Positions 1 through 9,224 of a DNA stretch of 64,000 bases are shown here, piece by piece (position 1 is the first letter of the stretch; each line of letters begins with the position of its first letter). The notes beneath the pieces are model-generated. The model did no database searches and was not told where the DNA came from. It worked only from the letters and a program-made list of their open reading frames with translations. The DNA is from Bacteroidota bacterium. GTDB lineage: Bacteria; Bacteroidota; Bacteroidia; B-17B0; Aurantibacillaceae. The stretch spans positions 1-64,000 of the forward strand of contig JAUXZS010000050.1 of assembly GCA_030692515.1 (NCBI GenBank), given 5' to 3'. The position numbers were made by a program, and so were the translations under genes.

Positions 1-3000
1 TAACCGTTCCTCCACTTAAAGCACCTGGATTCCAAGTATACGATGTAGCGCCCGATGAAGTTAAGGTAGCCGAACTTCCAGAACAAATATTTGTTGGCGA
101 AGTTACAGCAGTGATAGTAGGGTTTGGATTTACAATTATAGATAGTGTTATTGTACTTGTACAAGCGCCATTAGAACCAGTTAAAGTATAGGTAGTGTTT
201 ACTAGCGGAGTAACGCTTATGGTCGTGCCATTAAGTGCTCCTGGATTCCACGTGTAACTTGTGGCGCCGGAACCGGTAAGTGTTGTTGAATTTCCAGAAC
301 AAATAGCAGTATTACTTGCAACAGCATTTACTGTTGGAATAGGAGTTACAATTAAATTAACGGTATTAGTTGTGGTACAGCCAAATGCGTTAGAGCCTGT
401 AACGGTATAAAGAGTTGTTGAAGCAGGTGTAACGGTAACTGTTCCTCCACTCAATGCTCCGGGATTCCAAGTATAAGATGTAGCGCCCGATGAAGTTAAG
501 GTAGCCGAACTTCCAACGCAAATATTTGTAGGAGAGCTAATGGCTGTAATTGTAGGATTTGGATTAACTATTAAATTTACTGTTGCATTTGATGTACAAC
601 TGCCATTACTACCTGTTACTGTATATAAAGTAGTGGATGTTGGATTAACCGCTATTGGATTTCCAGTAATGTTCCCTGGATTCCATGTATAGGTTAATGC
701 TCCATTAGCCGTTAACGTGGCCGAAGCACCGCTACAAATAACAGTAGGGTTGCTTGTTGCATTTACAGTTGGAATTGGATTTACAAGTAAAGAAATAGTT
801 TTAGTATCGGAACAATTTGCGGTGGCTCCTATTACAGTATAAATTGTGGTTCCAAGAGGAGATACTGCTACGCTTGAGCCACTTAAATTACCTGGGTTCC
901 AAGTATAAGTTGTTGCCCCAACAGACGAAAGTGTTGAAGTTCCTCCAACACAGATAGAAGTTGGAGTTGCAACTGGATTAATAGTAGGTGTTATATTAAC
1001 AGAGACCTGTCTAGTAGTAGAATTTGTACATCCTGCGGCATTAATTCCAGTCAAAGTATATACTGTAGTTGTTGCAGGTGTAACGTTAACTGTAGCTCCA
1101 GTTAGTGAACCAGGATTCCAAGTATAACTTATCGCTCCGGACGCAGTTAATGTACTTATGTTGCCACTGCAAATTAAAGTCGGTGATGCGTTTGCAGTAA
1201 CCGTTGGATTAGCATTAACAACCAAGGTTATTGTTTGCGAACTTGTACAACTTCCATTTGCTCCAGTAACAGTATATGTTGTATTGGCTGCCGGAGTAAC
1301 TGCTATAGTTCCGCCCGCTAAAGCTCCAGGATTCCATGTATAAGTTGTTGCACCTGAAGCATTCAGGGTAGCCGAATTTCCAGCGCAAATAGCGGTAGAT
1401 GAAGATGAAACGTTAAGGGTTGGTGTTGCAGTAACAACGTATGAAATAGTTTGAGTTGCAGGACAAGCTAACGAATTAGTTCCAGTAACTGAATAAGTTG
1501 CTGTAACTGTAGGCGTAATAATAATCGAATTAGAAATCACAGCACCGGGGTTCCAGGTATAATTAACAGCACCACTTGCTGTTAATGTCGCAGAGCCTCC
1601 ACTACCACTACATATTGTTGTGGGTGAACTTATTATTGTCATGGTTGGCCCATTACTTACAGTAATTTGAACAGTTTCTGTATCAGTACAAGAAAGTAAA
1701 CTACCCGTCACAGTGTAAACAGTTGTAGCAAGAGGAGAAACAGCAACAACAGCCCCGTTTAAGTTACCTGGTTGCCATGTATATGTTGAAGCGCCACCTG
1801 CGAATAGATTTACACTACCCCCAGAACAAATAGTCGAAGTGCTGCTAAATGCAGAAACAGTAGGGGAACCAATAACACTTATGCTAATAGTATTTGAGCC
1901 AGTACAACTTCCATTACCACCCACTACTGTATATGTTGTAGTTATAGTTGGATTAACAACGGTTACCGATCCATTAGCGCCTGTACTCCAAGTATAACTG
2001 GTTGCTCCATTAGCCGTTAATGTTGCCGGACTACCACTACAAACAACATTGGTACTTGTGTTTATAGTAATTACTGGTGCCGAAGAAACCGTTATTAAAA
2101 TTGTTTTTGATGAAACGCAACTGAGAGAAGTTGTTCCTGTAACGGTATATATTGTCGTTGCCGTTGGCGAAACCACAACAGAAGATCCGTTAAGATTCCC
2201 AGGCTGCCATGTGTAACTTACCGCGCCTGAAGCAGTAATAGTTGAGCTTAAGGTTGGGCAAATAGTAGAAGGAGATGCCGACACTAATATGTTTGGTGCT
2301 GAAATAAAAACAGTTGTAAATTGGGGCCATCCACCACCGGGTAAATTACAAGAACTTTTTGGAGGGCAAACGCCGTTTCCACTACAAGAATCAACTTTAT
2401 AAACCGAAAAGGTTGTTGTTAAACTAACTGATGGAATAACCAAAGATGGTGTAGTTGTTATTCCCTGAAGTATACCTAAATTGTCATAATATTTAAAATA
2501 AACTGTTGAAGTAACACAGCTTGGTGCTAAACTTGGACTAGCACAAGGAAGTGGACAATTAGAATTTAATATAGTTAATGTTTTAGCACCCGGGCAACTT
2601 GGAGAAAGTGTTGTAGAGGTGGGTGAATGTATTAACGAAGCTGAACAAGCAACAGGGGCAACACCTGGTACTATAAATGAATTAACGGCAGTCCACGGAC
2701 CTGTACTGGTAGTGCCATAAACCGCTTCTCTTGCCCTAAAATACATTGTAGTTCCTGGACAAAAATATGCGTACGGTATTGTAATAGCATTATAAGGTTC
2801 AAGTACACATGCATCATTCCATGCTGGGGCAGAATAGCCAGGAACATTCAATAATGAATTAAAAAATGGGTAGCTAACATGTGTAACCCCAGGCCCAGTC
2901 CAATTAGTTAAAGTATTTATTAAACAGGTTGGTTGAACCCCTAAAAAACCAGTAGGACTGCAAGAAACTTCAATTTGCATCCAATATGGACCGCCACCGC

Positions 3001-3145
3001 AAGTGGCTCCATTCGAAGATGCGTTTACAGTAATCCCAGTTGGACCAGCAGTAAAGGTATAATTTACAAGAGGGAAGGCGTGTGACGCAAAAAAAGTTTT
3101 GCTTCCAAATAATAAAATAAAAAGTAATAGATAATTAAAACGCAT
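1..3145 (-). CDS. Large secreted multi-repeat surface protein, 3' end outside window
   Basis: The minus frame is open from an ATG at 3143-3145 to the left edge, giving at least 1048 residues. It starts with MRFNYLLLFILLFGS, a typical signal peptide. After about 280 residues of non-repeated sequence rich in paired Cys, at least 11 copies of a 72-73 residue module follow. Each has a SYTW-x-PG-x-L core, then a V-x-P-x-x-TT-x-YTVTG strand and a Cys pair. This is the Ig/PKD-like beta-sandwich repeat style of Bacteroidota adhesins and gliding or T9SS-secreted proteins. A C-terminal sorting domain would lie outside the window. Units at 1-130 and 430-560 are nearly identical in DNA, pointing to recent duplication or gene conversion. 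The exact role is unknown. Confidence 0.85.
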   Translation of the reverse strand, partial: MRFNYLLLFILLFGSKTFFASHAFPLVNYTFTAGPTGITVNASSNGATCGGGPYWMQIEVSCSPTGFLGVQPTCLINTLTNWTGPGVTHVSYPFFNSLLNVPGYSAPAWNDACVLEPYNAITIPYAYFCPGTTMYFRAREAVYGTTSTGPWTAVNSFIVPGVAPVACSASLIHSPTSTTLSPSCPGAKTLTILNSNCPLPCASPSLAPSCVTSTVYFKYYDNLGILQGITTTPSLVIPSVSLTTTFSVYKVDSCSGNGVCPPKSSCNLPGGGWPQFTTVFISAPNILVSASPSTICPTLSSTITASGAVSYTWQPGNLNGSSVVVSPTATTIYTVTGTTSLSCVSSKTILITVSSAPVITINTSTNVVCSGSPATLTANGATSYTWSTGANGSVTVVNPTITTTYTVVGGNGSCTGSNTISISVIGSPTVSAFSSTSTICSGGSVNLFAGGASTYTWQPGNLNGAVVAVSPLATTVYTVTGSLLSCTDTETVQITVSNGPTMTIISSPTTICSGSGGSATLTASGAVNYTWNPGAVISNSIIITPTVTATYSVTGTNSLACPATQTISYVVTATPTLNVSSSSTAICAGNSATLNASGATTYTWNPGALAGGTIAVTPAANTTYTVTGANGSCTSSQTITLVVNANPTVTANASPTLICSGNISTLTASGAISYTWNPGSLTGATVNVTPATTTVYTLTGINAAGCTNSTTRQVSVNITPTINPVATPTSICVGGTSTLSSVGATTYTWNPGNLSGSSVAVSPLGTTIYTVIGATANCSDTKTISLLVNPIPTVNATSNPTVICSGASATLTANGALTYTWNPGNITGNPIAVNPTSTTLYTVTGSNGSCTSNATVNLIVNPNPTITAISSPTNICVGSSATLTSSGATSYTWNPGALSGGTVTVTPASTTLYTVTGSNAFGCTTTNTVNLIVTPIPTVNAVASNTAICSGNSTTLTGSGATSYTWNPGALNGTTISVTPLVNTTYTLTGSNGACTSTITLSIIVNPNPTITAVTSPTNICSGSSATLTSSGATSYTWNPGALSGGTV

Positions 3146-3376
3146 ATTATAAAATTAATTAGCTAACTTATTAAATATTCTTGAATACTGAACGTTATTA
3201 ACAATTTAAAAAATTAACTAGTTAAAAATCAATGCTTTAATTTAAATTTTAAGGAGTCTAAATTGTTAATTATTTTTTTTAGCAATAGAAAAAAATAACA
3301 ATTTTCAATTTGACTAAAAACATTGTGAAAGAAATAAAATTTTTAAAATTTTAGAATCGTTATTTTTGAGGGATTT

Positions 3377-5209
3377 ATGTCGAATAATACTATAGCACTA
3401 TTACCAAATCATGTCGCAAATCAAATTGCAGCCGGTGAGGTTGTGCAAAGACCATCGAGTGTAGTTAAAGAATTATTGGAAAATGCAATTGATGCTGGGG
3501 CTACACACATTAAATTAATTATCAAAGATGCTGGGAAATCATTGATTCAGGTAATTGATAATGGAAAAGGCATGAATCCATTTGATGCTAGAATGTGTTT
3601 TGAAAGACATGCAACTTCAAAAATCACAAGCTCTGATGATTTGTTTGCACTAACAACTAAAGGTTTTAGAGGCGAGGCTCTGGCAAGTATTGCTGCAATT
3701 GCTCAAGTAGAATTAAAAACAAAAAGGGCCGATGATATAGTTGGACAACATATTGTAATTGATGGAGGAAAATTTATTTCGCAAAGCGAATGTCAGTGTT
3801 CAAATGGAACAACATTTATTGTGAAAAATTTATTTTTTAACGTTCCGGCAAGAAGAAATTTTTTAAAAAATGATCAAATAGAACAAAAACATATAATTGA
3901 TGAAATTGAACGCGTTGCAATTCCGCACACAGACATTCATTTTGTTTTTCAAAGTAATGGCAATGACGTTTTAAATCTCCCACCCGGAAATTTAATACAA
4001 AGAATAAAATCTTTGGTAGGAAGTTATATTCAGAAAGAATTGGTGGCAATAAGTGAAGATACAAATTTTGTAAAAATTCGAGGCTATGTTAGTCTCCCTG
4101 AATCTGCAATAAAATCACGAAAGGAACAATATTTTTTTGTAAATAATCGTTTCGTAAAAAATCCATTTTTAAATCATGCAATTTATGAGGCGTATAAAGA
4201 TTTAATTACTTACCAATCTCACCCACGTTATTTTTTGTTTTTGGAAATGGATCCAAAAAACATTGATATTAACATTCACCCCACAAAAACCGAAGTTAAA
4301 TTTACCGACGATAAATCGGTTTATATGCTTTTAGTTAGCTCCATAAAAAGAGCCCTAGGTAAGGCTAGCGCTGGCCCCTCATTAGATTTTGATTCTGAAA
4401 TGAGTTTGAATATTGATGCGCAATCTGAAAATAGAATTCTTACTCAGCCAAAAGTTAGTTATAATCAAAACTACAATCCATTTAATTCTAACACATCAAG
4501 TTCTTCTGATAATTCACTTCAAAAAGCAAACAAACAACATTGGGAAACCATGTTTGATGGTTTTAAAAACACACAAGAAAATACTGAGGTTGTTTCAAAT
4601 AACACGAAGCAAAATGCTTTAGAAGAATTAAAAAGTGAATCGGTTGCTTTCAGTTTTTTTCAACTAAACAAAAAATATATTGTTACAACTTATAATAAAA
4701 ATGTTTTAATTGTTGATCAGCAAAGGGCGCATGAACGCATAGTTTATGAGCATTATTTAAAAACAAAAAAGGAAACCAAAATAACATCACAACAATTACT
4801 ATTTCCCGAACAAATGGAATTGAGCGCAAACGATTTTACATTAATAAAAGGCTTAACCGAAGAATTTAGAATATTAGGTTTTGATTTTGAAGTGTTTGGA
4901 AAAAACAGTATTGTAATTAATGGTACTCCAAGCGATTTAAAAGATTTTAAAATAATTGAAACCATTGAAGGAGTTTTAGAAACATTTAAATTAAATACAA
5001 TTGACAGTAAAATAGAAAAGCATGATAATTTGTGTAGAGCAATTGCATATAATACTTGTATTAAATATGGAAAACATTTAGATGAAGAAGAAATAAGATT
5101 AATTTTGGAGCACTTATTTAACTGTGAAAATCCATTATACACCGCGTCAGGAAAATCAATCATGATGGAAATAGATTATTTAGACATCGAAAAATATTTT
5201 AAAAAATAA
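3377..5209 (+). CDS. mutL: DNA mismatch repair protein MutL
   Basis: MutL links MutS mismatch recognition to downstream strand processing. The 610-residue product has the N-terminal GHKL ATPase with IAAGEVVQRP, the ELLENAIDAG helix, DNGKGM and TKGFRGEAL, followed by the transducer domain, a low-complexity linker (about 345-415) and a C-terminal dimerisation domain. The endonuclease-type motif is altered: residues 447-458 read DQQRAHERIVYE where the family has DQHA-x2-E-x4-E, and the late CPHGRP motif is replaced by CENPLYTASGK near 583. Whether it still nicks DNA is uncertain. The stop codon directly abuts the ATG of the next gene, so they are probably cotranscribed. Confidence 0.95.
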   Translation: MSNNTIALLPNHVANQIAAGEVVQRPSSVVKELLENAIDAGATHIKLIIKDAGKSLIQVIDNGKGMNPFDARMCFERHATSKITSSDDLFALTTKGFRGEALASIAAIAQVELKTKRADDIVGQHIVIDGGKFISQSECQCSNGTTFIVKNLFFNVPARRNFLKNDQIEQKHIIDEIERVAIPHTDIHFVFQSNGNDVLNLPPGNLIQRIKSLVGSYIQKELVAISEDTNFVKIRGYVSLPESAIKSRKEQYFFVNNRFVKNPFLNHAIYEAYKDLITYQSHPRYFLFLEMDPKNIDINIHPTKTEVKFTDDKSVYMLLVSSIKRALGKASAGPSLDFDSEMSLNIDAQSENRILTQPKVSYNQNYNPFNSNTSSSSDNSLQKANKQHWETMFDGFKNTQENTEVVSNNTKQNALEELKSESVAFSFFQLNKKYIVTTYNKNVLIVDQQRAHERIVYEHYLKTKKETKITSQQLLFPEQMELSANDFTLIKGLTEEFRILGFDFEVFGKNSIVINGTPSDLKDFKIIETIEGVLETFKLNTIDSKIEKHDNLCRAIAYNTCIKYGKHLDEEEIRLILEHLFNCENPLYTASGKSIMMEIDYLDIEKYFKK

Positions 5210-6067
5210 ATGAATTTTAACAATCAATACAGACCAGGTGCTTTTGGGGGATTACCCATGGTTACTAAAAATATTATTATTATTAATATAATATTTTTTC
5301 TTTTAACTGTTGTCTTACAGCAAAGTCAAAGTTTCGATTTAGTAAAGTATTTAGGTTTACATTATGTTACAGCGCCAGACTTTAAACCTCATCAGTTTAT
5401 AAGCTATATTTTTATGCATGGAAGTTTAATGCATTTATTATTTAATATGCTTGCTGTTTATATTTTCGGCCAGGTGTTAGAGCAAGTTTGGGGCCCAAAA
5501 CGTTATTTAATATTTTATATATTAACTGGTTTAGGAGCCGCATTAGCCCAGTATATTGTTATTTATTTTTCAGTAAGTCCTCTAATTGATTCTATACAAT
5601 TTGCCCAAAAAAATTTAAATAGAGAGTCAATTAATGGTTTACTTAACACCATCGATTTTCAGAAAAGTTTAAGTCATCAAACTTATCCAATATACGAAAC
5701 GTTTGTAGAGCAATATAATAAAGCGGTTCAAGATAATTCTCCAAGAGCATTAAGTATAGCCTCACAGTTTTTATTGGATTACAAGAATCAATTTTTAAAT
5801 GAGTTTGTAGTAGTAGGAGCATCGGGTTCTCTTTTTGGGTTGCTTGGAGCGTTTGGAATGATGTTTCCTAACCGAATGCTCTATCTTTATTTTTTATTTC
5901 CCGTAAAAGCAAAGTGGTTAGTTATTGCTTATGGTGCATTTGAAATATTTTCCGGTATAAGAGCTAACCCAGAAGATAATGTAGCTCATTTTGCTCATAT
6001 TGGCGGTTTAGTGGTTGGAGTAATTATTGTTTTAATTTGGAGAAAAGATAAAAAACATTTTTATTAA
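5210..6067 (+). CDS. Rhomboid family intramembrane serine protease
   Basis: Rhomboids cleave membrane proteins inside the bilayer. The 285-residue protein has several hydrophobic helices, the HGSLMHLLFNM segment of helix 2, a GASG motif with the likely catalytic Ser205, and HFAHIGG with the likely catalytic His263. A loop of about 60 residues (roughly 125-190) between helices 3 and 4 is longer than in compact rhomboids such as GlpG. The ATG follows the mutL stop with no spacer, implying translational coupling. Substrates cannot be told from the sequence. Confidence 0.92.
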   Translation: MNFNNQYRPGAFGGLPMVTKNIIIINIIFFLLTVVLQQSQSFDLVKYLGLHYVTAPDFKPHQFISYIFMHGSLMHLLFNMLAVYIFGQVLEQVWGPKRYLIFYILTGLGAALAQYIVIYFSVSPLIDSIQFAQKNLNRESINGLLNTIDFQKSLSHQTYPIYETFVEQYNKAVQDNSPRALSIASQFLLDYKNQFLNEFVVVGASGSLFGLLGAFGMMFPNRMLYLYFLFPVKAKWLVIAYGAFEIFSGIRANPEDNVAHFAHIGGLVVGVIIVLIWRKDKKHFY

Positions 6068-6069
6068 TT

Positions 6070-6894
6070 ATGAATTTTTTTCAGAAAATAAAATACAATT
6101 TTCAAATTCAAGGAATTCTGACAAAGATTATTATTGTTAATGTCGCTATTTTTTTAACGGTTAATTTAGTTGGAAATTTATCGCATTTACCTTTGTTAAA
6201 TTACTTAGCTCTACCCTTAGGAGGCGATAAGTTTTTATATAAATTCTGGACCATTTTCACCTATATGTTTACGCACGAAAATCTCGGGCATATTTTTTGG
6301 AATATGGTGTTGTTTTATTTTACAGCTCAAATATTTTTTACAATTCTTGGACAAAAGAAAATGCTTTATGTATATGTTATGAGTGGCATTTCAGGGGGAG
6401 CTTTAGTTTTGATTTTAGCTTTATTATTTCCCGCTTCATTTGGTAATTCCTTATTATTAGGTGCTTCTGCTGCAGTGTTAGGTGTGGGCGCTGTTATGGC
6501 AATTTACTCTCCTAACTATACAGTTTATTTATTTGGTGTTTTAGAGTTATCTTATAAATATTTTTATTTAATTGTTTTTGGGGTTAGTACTATTATCGAT
6601 TTATCAGTTAATACAGGAGGTAAATTATCTCACGTAGGTGGAGCATTATTTGGAGTATTATATGGTTATAATTTAAAAAAAGGGGTGGATGTTTTTAACA
6701 TAAATATTTTCAATACGCGAAAAAAAAAGCTAAAAATAGTAAGTAATAACAGCGGAAATAAGGGTTTTTCAGGAAAACAATCCGATTCTGAACAAACTAT
6801 GAATGAAATTCTAGATAAAATTTCAAAAAGTGGGTATGATAGTTTGACAAAAAGGGAAAAAGATGAACTTTTTAAATTGTCACAAAAAAAATGA
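6070..6894 (+). CDS. Second rhomboid family intramembrane protease
   Basis: This 274-residue membrane protein is a diverged paralogue of its neighbour. It keeps the helix-2 pattern HENLGHIFWNM, a GASA motif with likely catalytic Ser133, and SHVGG with likely catalytic His188, so the Ser-His dyad is intact. There is no long loop. The C-terminal cytosolic tail (about 215-274) is lysine and serine rich and ends in a short helical motif (NEILDKISKSGYDSLTKREK) that is often found at the end of Bacteroidota rhomboids. It starts 2 bases after the first rhomboid stop, in the same transcription unit as mutL. Confidence 0.9.
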   Translation: MNFFQKIKYNFQIQGILTKIIIVNVAIFLTVNLVGNLSHLPLLNYLALPLGGDKFLYKFWTIFTYMFTHENLGHIFWNMVLFYFTAQIFFTILGQKKMLYVYVMSGISGGALVLILALLFPASFGNSLLLGASAAVLGVGAVMAIYSPNYTVYLFGVLELSYKYFYLIVFGVSTIIDLSVNTGGKLSHVGGALFGVLYGYNLKKGVDVFNINIFNTRKKKLKIVSNNSGNKGFSGKQSDSEQTMNEILDKISKSGYDSLTKREKDELFKLSQKK

Positions 6895-6959
6895 ACCAAG
6901 TAATATTGTTATAATTAAATCAGGTTTTATTAATATTTTGTTATATTAGTCCTCCCATA

Positions 6960-8609
6960 ATGAAGCAAAAAATTTCTGTCATATTAACTATTGTATGTTT
7001 ATGCCTTAATGGCTTTTCCCAATCAAAAGGTGGGGCAAAGCAAGATATTGACGATGCACATGAGCACTTCAAACATCATAATTATTTAATGGCAATTCCT
7101 ATTTATAAAGCCGAATTAAAAAAGGATAAAAACAATAAAAAAATAAAATATAATCTAGGAATTTGTTACCTAAACACAAAAATAAATAGAGAGGAATCAA
7201 TAAAATACTTTGAAGATTATTCTAAAGAATCAAATGCTGAGGAAGAAGTTTGGATTAATTTAGGGAAAGCTTATCTATTAAATAATAGAATTGAGGAAGC
7301 GGTTAGTTCTTTTCAAAAATATAAAAGCTTGAAGCCAAAAGATGGTAACAAGGTTAAACGATTACTTGAAAATTGTGAGAATGCGAGAAAGTTGATGGAT
7401 AATCCAACGCGTGTTACATTTCAAAATCTCGGTAAAGAAATTAATAGCGATGAACCAGATTATTATCCCTTTGTAAGTGCCGATGAAACTTTTTTAGCTT
7501 TCACTTCTCGTAGAAAAGAAAATTTCGGAGGAAAGAAAGTTGAAATGGATGGATATCACAGTAGCGATATTTATTTTAGTAAAATTGATAATTCTAAATG
7601 GTCAAAAGCTGCAAATGCCGGGAAATCTATAAACGGAGCTTTAGATGAACAGGTTGTTGGTTTAAGACCGGATGGTTTAGAATTATATGTGTACTTGGAT
7701 CACATAGATAAATTTGGAGATTTGTATGTCTCTTCAAGAAAAGATGTGTTAGCTGAATTTCCAAGACCAAAATTATGCGACCCACTAATTAATGCTAAAA
7801 TAGAAAGTAGCGGTTGTTTAAATGAAGACGGAAGCATTATGGTTTTTTCGAGAAGAGAAAAAATAAATTCTAATAGCGATTTATATGTTTGTAAGAAATT
7901 ACCAAATGGTAAATGGGGTCCATCTCAAAAATTACCGCCTTCTATAAATACAGAATATAACGAAGACTTCCCTTATTTATCTAACGATTGCGCAACCCTT
8001 TATTTTGCAAGCGAAGGTCACAATAGCATGGGAGGCTACGATCTTTTTAAAACAGAATGGAATTTATTTGAGAATACTTTTTCTGAACCAGAAAATTTAG
8101 GCTATCCAATTAATTCAACTGATGATGACAGAAGCATCTGTGTTACACCTGACGACAGAGTTGCATACATTAGTGCCTTTAGGCCAGGTGGTTTTGGCGA
8201 TTTAGACTTGTATAGAATAAAGTTTAACGATAACGACCAAATACATAAAATTTTTATCGGACAGGTATATCTAGGGGATACACTTAAAGAACATCAACCA
8301 AAGGCGTATTCTGTAAATATGATTGTTACTAACGCACAAAACAAAATAGAATATAATTTTACGCCGCATTCAAAAACTGGAAAATTCGTAATGAGTTTGC
8401 CTGCCGGTTTTTATAGACTTTCAATTGTATCGCAAGGATTTGTTGAATATAAAGAAGAAATGACGATTTCTGATTTTGGAAAAATTGACATTGAAAAAAA
8501 CCGAAATTTTGTTTTGAAACAAAAACCGGGATATGTTCCTCCAGTTGAAGTCAACGAAAAAATTAAAAAGCCACAACCTAAACCAAAGGGTAAAACTGCT
8601 ACTAAATAA
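6960..8609 (+). CDS. TPR and PD40 beta-propeller exported protein
   Basis: The 549-residue product begins with a signal peptide (MKQKISVILTIVCLCLNGFSQ). Tetratricopeptide repeats follow at about 25-140. WD40-like PD40 propeller strands (for example FLAFTSRRKE, DIYFSK, DLYVSSRKD, GGYDLFKTEW, GFGDLDLYRIK) span about 155-430, and a carboxypeptidase-regulatory-like beta sandwich lies near 450-530. The tail is Lys/Pro rich. The order TPR-PD40-CRD resembles the periplasmic T9SS component PorE, but the C-terminal OmpA peptidoglycan-binding domain of PorE is missing, so a direct T9SS role is only a guess. A 65-base gap separates it from the rhomboid gene. Confidence 0.8.
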   Translation: MKQKISVILTIVCLCLNGFSQSKGGAKQDIDDAHEHFKHHNYLMAIPIYKAELKKDKNNKKIKYNLGICYLNTKINREESIKYFEDYSKESNAEEEVWINLGKAYLLNNRIEEAVSSFQKYKSLKPKDGNKVKRLLENCENARKLMDNPTRVTFQNLGKEINSDEPDYYPFVSADETFLAFTSRRKENFGGKKVEMDGYHSSDIYFSKIDNSKWSKAANAGKSINGALDEQVVGLRPDGLELYVYLDHIDKFGDLYVSSRKDVLAEFPRPKLCDPLINAKIESSGCLNEDGSIMVFSRREKINSNSDLYVCKKLPNGKWGPSQKLPPSINTEYNEDFPYLSNDCATLYFASEGHNSMGGYDLFKTEWNLFENTFSEPENLGYPINSTDDDRSICVTPDDRVAYISAFRPGGFGDLDLYRIKFNDNDQIHKIFIGQVYLGDTLKEHQPKAYSVNMIVTNAQNKIEYNFTPHSKTGKFVMSLPAGFYRLSIVSQGFVEYKEEMTISDFGKIDIEKNRNFVLKQKPGYVPPVEVNEKIKKPQPKPKGKTATK

Positions 8610-8612
8610 TTT

Positions 8613-9215
8613 TTAATTTTCCTTTTTATTTCTTTCTTTAAGAATAGTTGTTATTTCGGTTAGCGATGCGTTTTTTGCTTGCAATAAAATTAAATAGTGA
8701 TACAATAAATCTGCAGCTTCATTTAAAAATAAATCTTGGTTATTGTCTTTCGATTCTATTACTAATTCAACAGCTTCTTCTCCTACTTTTTGCGCAATTT
8801 TATTTATTCCTTTTTTAAACAGTGTTGAGGTGTAAGATGAATCTGTTGGATTAATTTTTCTATCACGAATAATGTTCTCTAATTCAAATAAAAAATTTTC
8901 TGATCTGTTTTTTTCTTTAAAACAAGTGTCTTCACCAGTATGACAAACAGGACCTTCTGGTGTAGCCTTAATAAGTAAAGTGTCTTCGTCACAATCTAAC
9001 AAAATAGAGTTAACATTTAAATAGTTTTTACTTTCTTCTCCTTTTGTCCACAGCCTGTTTTTTGATCGTGAGAAGAACGTTACACGATTTTCTTTTTTCG
9101 TTTTTTCAAATGCTTCCTCATTCATGTAGCCCAACATTAAAACTCTATTTGTAATGTTGTCTTGAATAATAACAGGAATTAAGCCGTCGTTAGATTTGGT
9201 AAAATTAGGTTTCAT
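8613..9215 (-). CDS. hisIE: Bifunctional phosphoribosyl-AMP cyclohydrolase / phosphoribosyl-ATP pyrophosphatase
   Basis: It catalyses steps 2 and 3 of histidine synthesis, hydrolysing PR-ATP to PR-AMP and opening the adenine ring. The 200-residue protein has an N-terminal HisI domain (about 1-105) with the metal-binding DCDEDTLL and GPVCHTGEDTCF Cys/His motifs. A C-terminal HisE domain (about 110-200) carries the KVGEEAVELVIE helix and the NEAADLLYH helix of the MazG-like fold. It is the last gene of the his operon and is separated from hisF by a phosphatase gene. Confidence 0.95.
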   Translation of the reverse strand: MKPNFTKSNDGLIPVIIQDNITNRVLMLGYMNEEAFEKTKKENRVTFFSRSKNRLWTKGEESKNYLNVNSILLDCDEDTLLIKATPEGPVCHTGEDTCFKEKNRSENFLFELENIIRDRKINPTDSSYTSTLFKKGINKIAQKVGEEAVELVIESKDNNQDLFLNEAADLLYHYLILLQAKNASLTEITTILKERNKKEN

Positions 9216-9224
9216 ATCTTAAAA

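Noticed and set aside
1158-1343. Plus-strand ORF within the repeat protein region
   Set aside because: The minus frame is open across 3145 bases with a clear module pattern; this ORF is its antisense shadow.
4753-5163. Minus-strand ORF of 136 codons within mutL
   Set aside because: Antisense shadow of mutL with no recognisable domain.
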